Assembly (NCBI GenBank): GCA_937892215.1
Contig: CALAVE010000041.1
Coordinates: forward strand, 1-64,000
DNA length: 64,000 nt
Direction: 5' to 3'
Source: an uncultured Porphyromonadaceae bacterium
GTDB taxonomy: Bacteria; Bacteroidota; Bacteroidia; Bacteroidales; Muribaculaceae
The notes beneath the pieces were generated by a model that was not told the DNA's origin, searched no databases, and saw only the letters and a list, made by a program, of their open reading frames with translations. Positions within the stretch are counted from its first letter, which is position 1; every line of letters starts with the position of its first letter. The position numbers and the translations under genes were made by a program. Shown piece by piece: positions 8,858-18,570 of the stretch.

Positions 8858-9267
8858 AACCGGCACTCATCATACTGGCCGTAACGGTTATCACCGGACT
8901 GATTCTCTATCTCAACGACCGCGCCCGGCGAAAGAACCTCCCGCCGGGAGAGGCACCCGACGATGTGGTAATCCCCGAAGACGGATGCTCCGAAAACTGC
9001 TGCGCAGCCCATGAAGTGTGCCCCAGCGAGACGATTCTCCGCAGCGAACTACGTTGCGACGTGGTCTATTATGATGACTATGAACTCGATGCGTTTGCAG
9101 GCAAAAAGGCCGATGAATACAGCGAGGATGAGGTGGAGCAATTCCGCGACGTGCTCTACACCATGAACCGCGACGATATGCTGGGGTGGGAACGGTCGCT
9201 CAAGCGCAGAGGCATCGTCATGCCCGCTTCCATCCACGATGAGCTGATAGCCCTCTACAACGCCTAA
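8854..9267 (+). CDS. Small N-terminally anchored protein with a cysteine cluster, unrecognised
   Basis: 137 residues. Residues about 4-21 form a membrane helix, followed by a basic patch (NDRARRKN). A Cys-rich stretch, CSENCCAAHEVC at about 49-60, could bind metal or form disulfides. The rest is acidic and helical and ends DELIALYNA. No family is recognised. It overlaps aroA by four bases, so it is probably translated with it, but no functional link to aromatic synthesis is evident. Confidence 0.75.
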   Translation: MKPALIILAVTVITGLILYLNDRARRKNLPPGEAPDDVVIPEDGCSENCCAAHEVCPSETILRSELRCDVVYYDDYELDAFAGKKADEYSEDEVEQFRDVLYTMNRDDMLGWERSLKRRGIVMPASIHDELIALYNA

Positions 9268-9342
9268 GTTGGCTCACCGATGCAATAAAACACGGAGAAA
9301 AACGTTTTAATATAGATTTATAATATATAAACCGCACATAAG

Positions 9343-12300
9343 ATGATGCCAAGGCGCACAAGACTCATACCCATAGCCTTAGTGATGCTCTTCGTGGTGG
9401 CTGTGTCGTGCAGCACCAAGAAGAACACCGCTGCGTCGCGCTTCTGGCAAGCGTTCAACACCCGCTACAACGTCTATTACAACGGTGCCACCAACTATAA
9501 TGAGCAGATTAAAATTCTGGAGAATGAGTATCAGGACGACTATTCTCAGCGACTGTTCATTCACCCGGCAGAGGCCTATTCTCATCCGAAATCGCCGCAA
9601 CCCTCGGGCTCCTTCGACCGCACCATCGAGAAAATGCAGAAGGCCATCTCTCTGCACTCCATAAAGAAGAAACCCAAGAAAAAAGCCGGCAAAGCCAACG
9701 ACCCTAAGTACCGCGAATGGCTCAAGCGCGATGAGTACAACCCGTTCATACACAACGCGTGGTATCTGATGGCTAAGGCACAGTACATGAAGGGCGACTT
9801 CCTGAGCAGCGCCGCCACGTTCCACTACATCTACCGCCACTTCACGTGGAAACCTAAGCTGGTTCAGGAAGCACAGTTGTGGGAGGCTCTCAGCTACTGC
9901 GCTATGGGCTGGGTGACCGAAGCCGACAACGTGCTGGCACACGTCCACATCGACAAGATTGAGGACAAGCAACTTATCGCCCTCGCCAACCTGGCTTTCG
10001 CCGACTACTATATCACCGACAAGCAGACCCAGAAAGCCGTTCCCTACCTGGCCGAGGCAGTTAAGGGCGCAAAAGGTTCACAGAAAGTGAGGCTAAACTT
10101 CCTTCTGGGGCAGCTCTATGAGGAAATAGGGCAAAAAGACCAGGCATACCTTGCATATAAACGCGCCGGCAGCAGCAACAGTAGCTCCTACCGCACAAAC
10201 GTCAACGCGCGCATCAAGCAGAGCGCAGTATTCAGCGGGACCAACATTGACAGCGAGGTGCGCTCGCTAAGGAACATGACCCGTTACGACCGAAACAAGG
10301 AGTATCTCGACCAGATTTACTACGCTATTGGTAACCTTTATCTTAGCCGAGCCGATACCACTAAAGCAGTGGAGAATTACGTGCTGGCAGCCGAAAAAAG
10401 CACACGTAACGGTATTGACAAGGCCGTCAGTCAACTCACTCTCGGTGGGATTTACTTCGCTCAGCACAAGTACGACAAGGCTCAACCCTGCTACTCCGAA
10501 GCCATTCCGCTCATCTCTGAGGATTACCCTAACTACAAGATGCTGAAACACCGCAGCGACGTGCTCGACGAACTGGCTGTGTATGCACAGAACGTGACGC
10601 TGCAGGACTCGCTGCTCAGGTTGTCGCGCATGACCCCCGAAGAGCAGAAAGCCGTTATCAAGAAAATAATCGACGAACTGAAAAAGAAGGAAAAAGAGGA
10701 AGCCGAGAACGCGCAGCGCGAGGAATATCTCGCCCAGCAGGCCGCCAAGGGCAACAACCTAACCAACAATAACGCGCCGCAGACCTTCCAAATCAACAAC
10801 GACAACTCCTGGTACTTCTACAACACCGCCACCAAAAACGCCGGTAAAACCGCATTCCAGCAACTTTGGGGTAACCGAAAGCTGGAAGACGACTGGCGCC
10901 GGCGAAACAAGAACACTTTCTCGTTCGACGACGAGAACGACGAATCCGGCGACTCTCTTTCAACGCAACTCGACAGTCTGGGCATGGCCAACGACTCCAC
11001 CGCCGTGGATAAAGAAGCCCTCAAGCGAAGCGAGGACCCGCATTACGAAGAATACTATCTGAAACAGATTCCGTCAACGCCCGAGCAGATTCAGACGTCG
11101 CATGAGGTGATTCAGGAAGGCTTGTTCAACATGGGAATCATCCTCAAGGACAAACTGGAGGACTACCTCTCGGCCGAGAATGAGTTTAACCGCTTGCTCA
11201 CCGACTACCCCGACAACATCTACCGCCTGGATGCGTACTACAACATGTACCTGATGTATATGCGAAACAACGAGATTGTTAAGGCGGAACAGTGCCGACA
11301 ACTCATTCTCACGGACTTCGCCGACTCCAAGTATGGCATGGCTCTGCAAGACCCGCAATACCTCGACAATCTCAAGCGAATGGACGCTGAGCAGGAAAGG
11401 CTCTACGGCATCGCATACAACGCATATCTCGACAACGACAACGCCACCGTGCATGAGTCGTATGCCGAAATGATGAGGCGATACCCGCTCTCTAAGATTA
11501 TGCCCAAGTTCATGTTTATCGACGCGCTGAGTTACGTCACCGAAAAGAACCCCGCCAAGTTCAAGGAGGTGCTTAAGGAGATGCTGGAACGATACCCTGA
11601 CACCGACATCACACCCACGGCATCGTCGATGGTGAAGAGCATAAACGCCGGACGCAAACTCGGTGGAAGCACGTCGAACGTTCGTGGTATGTTGTGGTCC
11701 ACTCGTCTGGGTAAAGACTCTCTGCCACAAGACATTGAACGTCAGTTCACACCATTTACAGAGGAACTCGACAAACCGCAACTCTTCATACTTGTGTTCT
11801 CCACCGACTCAGTAAGTTCCAACAAGGTGCTCTACGAAGTCGCTAAGCATAACTTCAACACGTTCGTGGTCAAGGACTTCGACATGGAGCAGATGACTTT
11901 CGGAAGCATGGGACTGCTCATTGTCAAGGGATTTGAGAATTACGACGAACTGCTGCACTACCGAACCGTTTGGGAACAAGACCAGGAACTCGACCTGCCA
12001 TCTCTGGTTCATCCGGTCCTGATTAGTGAAAGCAACTTCAACCTCCTGCTCAACGAGGGACGCAGCTTTGAAGAATACTTCCGCTACCTCGATGAGCTCA
12101 ACTCCGACAAGGTGGAGGAGCAGATTCCCGAAGAAGCCACCGATGATGCCTCTACCGATGATGAAGGCGACAAGAAACCGGCCAAGTCGGTCAAGGGCAA
12201 GAAGAGCGACAAGAAGTCCAAGAAAGACTCTAAGAAACAAGATGAGCTCAAGAAGGGAACCGAGCCTGATGAAACAAAGGCCGTGAAACAGGATTCTGTG

Positions 12301-13074
12301 GCCAATGACAAGAAAGCCGCCATTGCGCCAGCCGACACCGTTCAGCAAGTGAATCAGCAGCCGACTAAGCAGCAAGCCGTTGCCACCGATTCAACTGCCA
12401 TAAGCGACATTAATCCTCGTGTCCCCATTCCGGCAGAATCTCTCACGCCGCCAACACCGATGCAGACCGACGTTAAGAACGAGCCTGAGCCAAAAGCGAC
12501 CACTGAGCAGACTTCCGAGAAGAAAGACGAGAAATCCGACGTCAAGCGCCTCAAAAAGCAGAAGTCAGAAGAAGACAAGCAGGCTGAGCGTGAGCGCAAG
12601 GCTCAGCAAGAGGCCGAAAAAGACCGCATCAAGGCCGAGAAGGAACACGCCAAGGCCATGAAGGAAGAAGAAAAGGCTCTCAAGAAAGAGCAGGAACGCC
12701 TGCGCAAGCAGCACGACGACTCCATCAAGCGAGTGGAGAAGGAGCGCGAACAGGCTATCAAGGACGCTGCCAAGGCTCGCGAAGACTCCATCAAGAACGT
12801 GGCCAAGATGAAGGAGCAGGAGCGTAAGCAGAAGATTAAGGATAAAGAGAACCTGCGCAAGCAGAAAGAAGCCGAGCGCAAGCAGAAAGCCAAGGAAAAG
12901 GAACAGTTGCGCAAGGAGAAAGAGAAAGAGCGCAAACAGCGCCAAAAAGAGCGCGAAGCAAAGAAAAAAGAAGAACGAAAACAGAAAGAGGCCGAACGCA
13001 AACAACGCGAAGCCGAACGCAAACAGAAGCAAAAGGAACGCGAAGCTCAGCGGAAAGCCGAGAAAAACAAATAA
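9343..13074 (+). CDS. porW: PorW/SprE-like TPR lipoprotein with long charged C-terminal tail
   Basis: 1243 residues. A lipoprotein signal peptide ends at Cys23 (VAVSC), followed by the N-terminal pattern of PorW/SprE proteins (SRFWQAFNTRYNVYYNG). TPR-like helical repeats cover about 100-450 and 590-800. From about residue 925 the protein becomes low-complexity and Lys/Glu/Arg-rich, and the last 190 residues look like one long charged helix ending EKNK. PorW/SprE is an outer-membrane-associated lipoprotein required for type IX secretion and gliding in characterised species. The next gene, six bases on, encodes PorX, which supports this identity. Confidence 0.85.
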   Translation: MMPRRTRLIPIALVMLFVVAVSCSTKKNTAASRFWQAFNTRYNVYYNGATNYNEQIKILENEYQDDYSQRLFIHPAEAYSHPKSPQPSGSFDRTIEKMQKAISLHSIKKKPKKKAGKANDPKYREWLKRDEYNPFIHNAWYLMAKAQYMKGDFLSSAATFHYIYRHFTWKPKLVQEAQLWEALSYCAMGWVTEADNVLAHVHIDKIEDKQLIALANLAFADYYITDKQTQKAVPYLAEAVKGAKGSQKVRLNFLLGQLYEEIGQKDQAYLAYKRAGSSNSSSYRTNVNARIKQSAVFSGTNIDSEVRSLRNMTRYDRNKEYLDQIYYAIGNLYLSRADTTKAVENYVLAAEKSTRNGIDKAVSQLTLGGIYFAQHKYDKAQPCYSEAIPLISEDYPNYKMLKHRSDVLDELAVYAQNVTLQDSLLRLSRMTPEEQKAVIKKIIDELKKKEKEEAENAQREEYLAQQAAKGNNLTNNNAPQTFQINNDNSWYFYNTATKNAGKTAFQQLWGNRKLEDDWRRRNKNTFSFDDENDESGDSLSTQLDSLGMANDSTAVDKEALKRSEDPHYEEYYLKQIPSTPEQIQTSHEVIQEGLFNMGIILKDKLEDYLSAENEFNRLLTDYPDNIYRLDAYYNMYLMYMRNNEIVKAEQCRQLILTDFADSKYGMALQDPQYLDNLKRMDAEQERLYGIAYNAYLDNDNATVHESYAEMMRRYPLSKIMPKFMFIDALSYVTEKNPAKFKEVLKEMLERYPDTDITPTASSMVKSINAGRKLGGSTSNVRGMLWSTRLGKDSLPQDIERQFTPFTEELDKPQLFILVFSTDSVSSNKVLYEVAKHNFNTFVVKDFDMEQMTFGSMGLLIVKGFENYDELLHYRTVWEQDQELDLPSLVHPVLISESNFNLLLNEGRSFEEYFRYLDELNSDKVEEQIPEEATDDASTDDEGDKKPAKSVKGKKSDKKSKKDSKKQDELKKGTEPDETKAVKQDSVANDKKAAIAPADTVQQVNQQPTKQQAVATDSTAISDINPRVPIPAESLTPPTPMQTDVKNEPEPKATTEQTSEKKDEKSDVKRLKKQKSEEDKQAERERKAQQEAEKDRIKAEKEHAKAMKEEEKALKKEQERLRKQHDDSIKRVEKEREQAIKDAAKAREDSIKNVAKMKEQERKQKIKDKENLRKQKEAERKQKAKEKEQLRKEKEKERKQRQKEREAKKKEERKQKEAERKQREAERKQKQKEREAQRKAEKNK

Positions 13075-13080
13075 CGTAAC

Positions 13081-14631
13081 ATGGCACAAGAAACTATACT
13101 CTGGGCTGACGACGAGATAGACCTGCTCAAACCGCACGTTCTATTCCTTGAGAACAAGGGATTCGGGGTGGTCACCGTCACCAACGGACGCGACGCCCTC
13201 GATGCAATAGCGGCACAAAGCTTCAGCCTGATAATACTGGACGAGAACATGCCTGGCATCTCAGGCCTGGAAACTTTGTCGCAGATTAAGATAATGCAAC
13301 CCAACGTCCCGGTGATAATGATTACCAAGAGCGAGGAGGAAAACATCATGAATCAGGCCATCGGAAGCGAAATAGCCGATTACCTGATTAAGCCCGTGAA
13401 CCCCAATCAGATTCTGCTGTCAATCAAGAAAAACCTGCATAGTGGGGCACTGGTGAAGAAAAAAGCCACAAGCGACTATCAACAGGAATTCATGAACATC
13501 AGCCTGATGATTAATTCCGCTCGTGACATCAACGACTGGTATGAGGTTTACAACACGCTCGTCCGATGGGAACTGCTACTCTCCAGCGCCGAGACCGATA
13601 TGGACGAGATGCTACGCATGCAAAAACAGGAAGCCAACAGTGCCTTCTGCAAGTTTGTGAAACGGAACTACGAGAAGTGGATTTCCACCCCTAACCACCC
13701 GCTGCGCAGCGAAGAAATCTTCAAGAGTGCGGTTTTCCCTCTGCTCGACAAGGGGGAAAAGGTTTTCTTCATAGTAATAGACAACTTCAGGCTGGACCAG
13801 TGGAAGACCATCAGCCCGCTCCTGAGCGACTATTTCAACATCGAATCCGAGGAACTCTACACCGCCATCCTTCCCACGGCCACTCAATACGCGCGCAATG
13901 CCATCTTCTCAGGACTTAAGCCCATCGACATTGAGCGAATGTTCCCCGATTTGTGGGTCGATGAGGATGAGGAGTCGGGCAAGAACATCAACGAGGCTCC
14001 GCTCATCAAGACGCTCTTAGATCGCTATCGCCGCAAAGAGCGCTTCTCTTACAACAAGATGAACGATGCCTATGCCGGAGATAAACTTATCCAGCGCTTC
14101 TCCGACCTCGACGGGTACGACCTCAACGTGCTTGTGCTCAACTTCGTGGACATCCTTTCGCACGCAAGGACCGAGTCAAAGATGATTCGCGAACTGGCCA
14201 ACACCGACAACGCCTACCGCTCGCTCACCGAGTCCTGGTTCAGGAACTCCTATGCCATAGAGATTTTCAAACTCATTGCCGCTAAGGGATGGAAAGTGGT
14301 TCTCACCACCGACCACGGTACCACACGCGTGGACAACCCCATAAAGGTGGTAGGCGATAAGAATACGAACACCAATCTCCGTTACAAAGTGGGTAAGAAC
14401 CTGAGTTACAACCCTAAGCAAGTGTTTGAAATCAAGAATCCGCAGCATTATGGCTTGCCCACGCCCAACGTTTCTTCCACCTACATCTTCACAACAGGGC
14501 GCGATTTCTTCGCTTATCCCAACAACTACAACTACTACGTGCAGTACTACAGCGACACATTCCAGCACGGAGGAATCTCCATGGAGGAAATGCTGGTACC
14601 GCTCGTGGTGCTAAGCAGTAAGCAGCAATAG
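13081..14631 (+). CDS. porX: PorX: response regulator with PglZ phosphodiesterase domain
   Basis: 516 residues. Receiver domain about 4-120: acidic DDE at 10-12, phosphoacceptor Asp54 in ILDENMPG, Lys in YLIKPVNP. A helical linker leads to a PglZ (alkaline-phosphatase superfamily) domain, about 195-510, with metal-site motifs VIDNFRLDQW, TATQYARN and TTDHGTT. In Porphyromonas and Flavobacterium PorX regulates type IX secretion with kinase PorY and has zinc phosphodiesterase activity on oligonucleotides. No PorY kinase is in this window. It directly follows porW and is surely cotranscribed. Confidence 0.93.
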   Translation: MAQETILWADDEIDLLKPHVLFLENKGFGVVTVTNGRDALDAIAAQSFSLIILDENMPGISGLETLSQIKIMQPNVPVIMITKSEEENIMNQAIGSEIADYLIKPVNPNQILLSIKKNLHSGALVKKKATSDYQQEFMNISLMINSARDINDWYEVYNTLVRWELLLSSAETDMDEMLRMQKQEANSAFCKFVKRNYEKWISTPNHPLRSEEIFKSAVFPLLDKGEKVFFIVIDNFRLDQWKTISPLLSDYFNIESEELYTAILPTATQYARNAIFSGLKPIDIERMFPDLWVDEDEESGKNINEAPLIKTLLDRYRRKERFSYNKMNDAYAGDKLIQRFSDLDGYDLNVLVLNFVDILSHARTESKMIRELANTDNAYRSLTESWFRNSYAIEIFKLIAAKGWKVVLTTDHGTTRVDNPIKVVGDKNTNTNLRYKVGKNLSYNPKQVFEIKNPQHYGLPTPNVSSTYIFTTGRDFFAYPNNYNYYVQYYSDTFQHGGISMEEMLVPLVVLSSKQQ

Positions 14632-14684
14632 GAAAAGCACCCGGCTAACAACAACATCACAAAAACAAATAAACATCTCTGACA

Positions 14685-15680
14685 ATGGCAAGTAACAGAC
14701 ATATTTTAGCACTTTGCGCCACATTTTGCGCTTTCACCCTTTCGGCCGTCACCCCTGTGGCTCCGGCTTTTCTGAAACCCGGCGACAAGATTGCCGTCCT
14801 GTCACCATCCAGCACTCCCGGGAAAAATGTGCCCGGTGACGGTGCCGAGGTCCTGAGACAGTGGGGATTTGTCCCTGTCTTGGGTGAGCATGTGCTATCG
14901 GAGTACCGTTCATTCGCCGGCACACACCTGCAGCGGTACGACGACCTGATGAAGGCACTGCGCGACCCTGAAATAAAGGCTATTATGTGTTCACGCGGCG
15001 GTTATGGCGCGGCCAATGTGCTTGCTCTGATGCACCCCGACACGCTCAAGCGCTATCCTAAGTGGATTATCGGCTACAGCGACATCACCGGATACCTCAG
15101 TGCCGAGGTTTGCGCCGGAAATATGGGCATCCATGCCAATATGTGCGGCCGTCTTGCCAAGACTCAGGGAACCGACGACGCGAGCCTGATTCTGCGCGAT
15201 ATGCTCATGGGCATTATGCCTCACTACAATTTCCCCGCACACGAGCTAAACCGCACAGGCAAGGCCTCCGGCATTCTCATTGGGGGAAACATGTCGGTCT
15301 ATGGTGACCTGGCCGGTTCTCCGTTCGACTTCCTTAACGACGACATCCTGGCCGAGAACGACGTGATTCTCTTCATTGAGGACGTGGGAGAGAACTTCGC
15401 CAAACTGGACCGCATGTTCCAGTACTTGGTCCTCAGAGGAGTGCTGAGCAAGGTTAAGGCTCTGATAGTAGGCCGATTCGCCGACTGTCCTCCTTCGCGT
15501 GGCTACAAAGACGTGTTTGAGATGATTCAAGACTACACCAAACCCTACAATATTCCCATTTGCTACGATTTCCCCACCGGTCACGACGAGGACCACAACT
15601 ATCCGCTTATCGAGGGTTGTAAGGTGGACCTTAATATTACCGACGAGGGCGTGACTATGGATTTCTTCCCCGAGCATTAA
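14685..15680 (+). CDS. Exported LD-carboxypeptidase (S66 family)
   Basis: 331 residues with an N-terminal signal peptide (about 1-25). S66 landmarks: SRGGYGA (103-109) and the triad Ser132 (IIGYSDIT), Glu232 (FIEDVGE) and His300 (PTGHDEDH). The family removes terminal D-alanine from murein tetrapeptides during recycling; MccF-type members have the same fold and cleave microcin adducts. An exported form suggests periplasmic action on peptidoglycan. It lies 53 bases after porX with no promoter seen. Confidence 0.9.
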   Translation: MASNRHILALCATFCAFTLSAVTPVAPAFLKPGDKIAVLSPSSTPGKNVPGDGAEVLRQWGFVPVLGEHVLSEYRSFAGTHLQRYDDLMKALRDPEIKAIMCSRGGYGAANVLALMHPDTLKRYPKWIIGYSDITGYLSAEVCAGNMGIHANMCGRLAKTQGTDDASLILRDMLMGIMPHYNFPAHELNRTGKASGILIGGNMSVYGDLAGSPFDFLNDDILAENDVILFIEDVGENFAKLDRMFQYLVLRGVLSKVKALIVGRFADCPPSRGYKDVFEMIQDYTKPYNIPICYDFPTGHDEDHNYPLIEGCKVDLNITDEGVTMDFFPEH

Positions 15681-15713
15681 TAATTCTTACGGAAAACAGT
15701 TTTTGAAAATAGT

Positions 15714-15744
15714 AACCCGGATAGGTGCGATGCCTATTCGGGTT
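15714..15744. terminator. Bidirectional terminator between LD-carboxypeptidase and GH25 genes
   Basis: A 12-bp stem, AACCCGGATAGG with CCTATTCGGGTT, has one G-T pair and an 8-nt loop (TGCGATG region). It is followed by ATTTCTT on the plus strand and TTACTATTTT on the minus strand. It overlaps the GH25 stop codon (15743-15745). Confidence 0.75.
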
Positions 15745-16933
15745 ATTTCTTGCGGGAGCGTGTGGGATAGAAAATGTCGTCGTTATCTGCGCTTTGCTGG
15801 TTGCGGCGCGTGGTGGTAGTGTTCTGGAAGGCCTTGCTCACTCTGGCCTCCTTCTCGCGCTTGCGAGCCTGCTCCAGACTGTCTTTTCGCGCTTTCTCGG
15901 CTTGTTCCTTAGCCTCTTTCTCTTGCTGCTTGCGCAGTTTTTCCTGGCGCTTAGCCTCCTCTTTCATCTGCTTCTCCAGTTCAGCCTGCTTCTTAGCCTC
16001 TTCCTTCGCGCGCTTTTTCTCTTCTTCACGAAGCCGTTTTTCAGCCTCTTCCTGACGCTTTTTCTGCTCTTCCCAAGCCTTCCGCTCTTGCTTAGTCATC
16101 TTACTCGGGTCGGTTACCGGAGCAGGAACGGGCATCGCTTCCACCGGTTTTTTCTCAGGTGGTGGCGGAACTTCTGTCTTTTCCTGCTCTTTCTTCTTGC
16201 GCTCAGGAATACCGTTCGACTTATTCTTCGACATCAGAATGTCGTCCATTCCGCAGCCCTTGTTGAACCGGCACAAATCCACGTCGGCGTCAATTCCCTT
16301 TATGCGGCCACAGTCGCTGAACTGCCACAATATCCATTTCACACCGCCTGTGAGACGAGGCTCACTCTTGGCATAGCGGGCTATGAACAGCGGATAGTCG
16401 GAGAACCGGCCGGCCAGATGCTTGTTGAAGAACGAACTACTGGTGTAGATTAGCGGACGACAACCGTAGTACTGCTCTATCAGGTCGGCAAACAACTGGA
16501 CGCTATCGCACAGTTGCTCGCTGGTCCAGCCACGCATAGTTTCCACGTCCAGCAATGGAATCAGGTCCTGTTCGCCCTTTTTCACAGAGCGGGTGAAGTT
16601 GGCGAACTGGTCCCGGATACGCGATGTGGTGCGCAGAAAGTGGTAACTACCCACCTTCACGCCCTGCTTCCGCGCATTATCAATGTTTATGCGGTAGTGC
16701 CGCGAGGTGTGCGTAGCCCCTTCTGTGGCCTTCACATACACGAATTTAATGTTCTTGTCCTTCGCTGTAGTGGTCCAGTCTATGTCTTTTTGGTAGCTGG
16801 AAACGTCAATTCCGTCGTAGGTGATGCTCTGGGTTGCCGAGTCGGTGTTCACCACTTGCCCCTTCTGCCCGTAAGCGGTGGCTCCAATGGTAATTATGGC
16901 TACCGCCAGCAATATGTGTCTCAGAGTTATCAC
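15743..16933 (-). CDS. Exported GH25 lysozyme (N-acetylmuramidase) with charged C-terminal tail
   Basis: 396 residues. A signal peptide spans about 1-22. The GH25 domain (about 38-235) carries Asp43 in GIDVSSYQ and the catalytic DVE (Asp129, Glu131) in IPLLDVETM, with VKATEG and WQFSD also typical. Residues about 245-396 are a Lys/Glu/Arg-rich helix with a short Pro-rich stretch (VPPPPEKKP). GH25 enzymes cleave the MurNAc-GlcNAc bond of peptidoglycan. The tail is not part of the family and resembles that of the PorW-like protein nearby. Confidence 0.9.
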   Translation of the reverse strand: MITLRHILLAVAIITIGATAYGQKGQVVNTDSATQSITYDGIDVSSYQKDIDWTTTAKDKNIKFVYVKATEGATHTSRHYRINIDNARKQGVKVGSYHFLRTTSRIRDQFANFTRSVKKGEQDLIPLLDVETMRGWTSEQLCDSVQLFADLIEQYYGCRPLIYTSSSFFNKHLAGRFSDYPLFIARYAKSEPRLTGGVKWILWQFSDCGRIKGIDADVDLCRFNKGCGMDDILMSKNKSNGIPERKKKEQEKTEVPPPPEKKPVEAMPVPAPVTDPSKMTKQERKAWEEQKKRQEEAEKRLREEEKKRAKEEAKKQAELEKQMKEEAKRQEKLRKQQEKEAKEQAEKARKDSLEQARKREKEARVSKAFQNTTTTRRNQQSADNDDIFYPTRSRKK

Positions 16934-16965
16934 TTCTTGATGAGTTTTGTAGCGCTATAGATGTG

Positions 16966-16973
16966 CAAAGTTA
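16966..16973 (-). promoter_or_regulatory. -7 box TAACTTTG for the GH25 gene
   Basis: Minus-strand TAnnTTTG match followed by GCAC, 32 bases before the start at 16933. Confidence 0.55.
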
Positions 16974-17050
16974 ATGAATAAAGTTGAAATAGTAGCTCAG
17001 TGAAGCTTAAAGTTTACGAATTTAGGCTTTTTTTCGCTTATCTTGGGTCA

Positions 17051-18544
17051 TCAGTGGAACAAGCGTCGCACTATCGGCAGCCGCTTCAGCATGCCTCCCA
17101 GTTTCTCGCGTCGCAGTATGAATCCGGCGAAAAGAAGCACCAGGAACGTGCGGAAGAATAGCGAAAGCCAAGCGTTTTCCACCGGTATCAGAAGGCATCC
17201 GGCCGTAATGAGCGTGGCCAGCACCACATACACCATCATGTCGCGTAGCGGGTAGCGGATGGGGTAATACTTCTGCCCCACGAAGTAGCTCAGCAACATG
17301 GCTGTGCCGTAACCGGCGCAGCCGGCCCACGCGCAGGCCATGTAACCGTAGCGTGGCACGAATATCACGTTCACCGCAATCAGCACCGCACAGCCTATTC
17401 CCGAGAACCAAGCCCCCCAGATGGTCTTGTCAATCAACTTATACCAGAACGACAGGTTGAAATAGACACCCATCATAATCTCGGCGGCCATCACTATGGG
17501 CACCACCTTCAGTCCGCTCCAGTAGTCGGGGGCTATAATGTACTTCAGCACGTCGATCCACGCCACTACCGCCACATAGGCCAGCAGCGTGAATATCACA
17601 AAGTATTTCATTGCCTCGGCGTAGGTTTCGCGGTTATCTTTATCCTTGCTTCGCCCGAACACAAAGGGCTCGTAGGCATAGCGGAATGCCTGAGTAATCA
17701 TGGCCATTATCATCGCTATCTTGCTCGCCGCACCGTAGATGCCCAGTTCCGACGTGGCTGTGTCGGAGTCATAGAGGAACGGGAACAGTATCTTGTCGGC
17801 TGTCTGGTTAAGAATTCCGGCTATTCCCAGCACCAGTATGGGCCAACTGTAGCCCAGCATTCGCCTCAGCAGTTTTATGTCGAGGCGCCAGCGGATTTTC
17901 AGTTCCGGGATGAAGAACAGCGTTATCAGCGACGTGCACACAAGGTTCAGGAAGAACGCGTAGCCCACCCCTATCGTGGGGTCGTAAATCTTACCAATCA
18001 ACTCAGGATTGCTCTCGTACCATGCCGGCAAAGCCACAAAATAGAGCAGATTGAGCATTATGTTCAGGAAAATGAACAGCAATTTCAGTGCGGCAAATTT
18101 CAGAGGTTTGTGCTTGTGGCGCAGATAGACAAACGGAATCGCCTGAAATGCGTCGAGTGCCACCACAACCGCCATCACGCCCACATATTCAGGGTGGTCC
18201 TCATACCCCATCGCATCGGCCACCCAGGGCAGGAAGCCCAGCACCATCGCCACAAAAGCGAGCGCCACCGCCCCTACCGCGATTAGCGTTGTTGAGTACA
18301 CCGCCTTGGGGTCCTCGCCATCTTTGTTGGAAAACCGGAAAAACGTGGTCTCCATGCCAAACGTGAGCAGAACCAGCATCAGCGCTGTATAGGAATACAC
18401 GTTCGTAATCACGCCATAACCGCCTTCGGCCGCAGCCAGTTTGGCCGTGTAGAGCGGAACGAGCAGATAGTTCAGGAACCTCCCGATTATGCTACTCAGC
18501 CCATATATTGCCGTGTCCTTAGCCAGCCCGCCTAACTTACCCAT
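17051..18544 (-). CDS. Polysaccharide flippase of the MATE/MOP superfamily (Wzx-like)
   Basis: A 497-residue integral membrane protein with about 12-14 hydrophobic helices and the N-terminal pattern LAKDTAIYGLSSIIGRFLNYLL typical of oligosaccharide flippases. It would move lipid-linked sugar units across the inner membrane for capsule, O-antigen or glycoprotein synthesis. It sits 26 bases downstream of ruvB, which looks like shared transcription rather than shared function. No polymerase or glycosyltransferase cluster is adjacent, so the glycan is unknown. Confidence 0.88.
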   Translation of the reverse strand: MGKLGGLAKDTAIYGLSSIIGRFLNYLLVPLYTAKLAAAEGGYGVITNVYSYTALMLVLLTFGMETTFFRFSNKDGEDPKAVYSTTLIAVGAVALAFVAMVLGFLPWVADAMGYEDHPEYVGVMAVVVALDAFQAIPFVYLRHKHKPLKFAALKLLFIFLNIMLNLLYFVALPAWYESNPELIGKIYDPTIGVGYAFFLNLVCTSLITLFFIPELKIRWRLDIKLLRRMLGYSWPILVLGIAGILNQTADKILFPFLYDSDTATSELGIYGAASKIAMIMAMITQAFRYAYEPFVFGRSKDKDNRETYAEAMKYFVIFTLLAYVAVVAWIDVLKYIIAPDYWSGLKVVPIVMAAEIMMGVYFNLSFWYKLIDKTIWGAWFSGIGCAVLIAVNVIFVPRYGYMACAWAGCAGYGTAMLLSYFVGQKYYPIRYPLRDMMVYVVLATLITAGCLLIPVENAWLSLFFRTFLVLLFAGFILRREKLGGMLKRLPIVRRLFH

Positions 18545-18570
18545 AACTCACTTTGTTAATTTACAAGGAA

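Noticed and set aside
12505..13074. Low-complexity AAG/GAA-rich tract considered as a DNA repeat or CRISPR-like array
   Set aside because: No fixed repeat unit or spacer; it is coding sequence for a charged helix.
12565..13137. Minus-strand Phe/Leu-rich frames opposite the PorW tail, resembling membrane proteins
   Set aside because: Lys/Glu codons read in reverse give Phe/Leu; this is an artefact of the low-complexity tail. The same applies to 15725-16453 opposite the GH25 tail.
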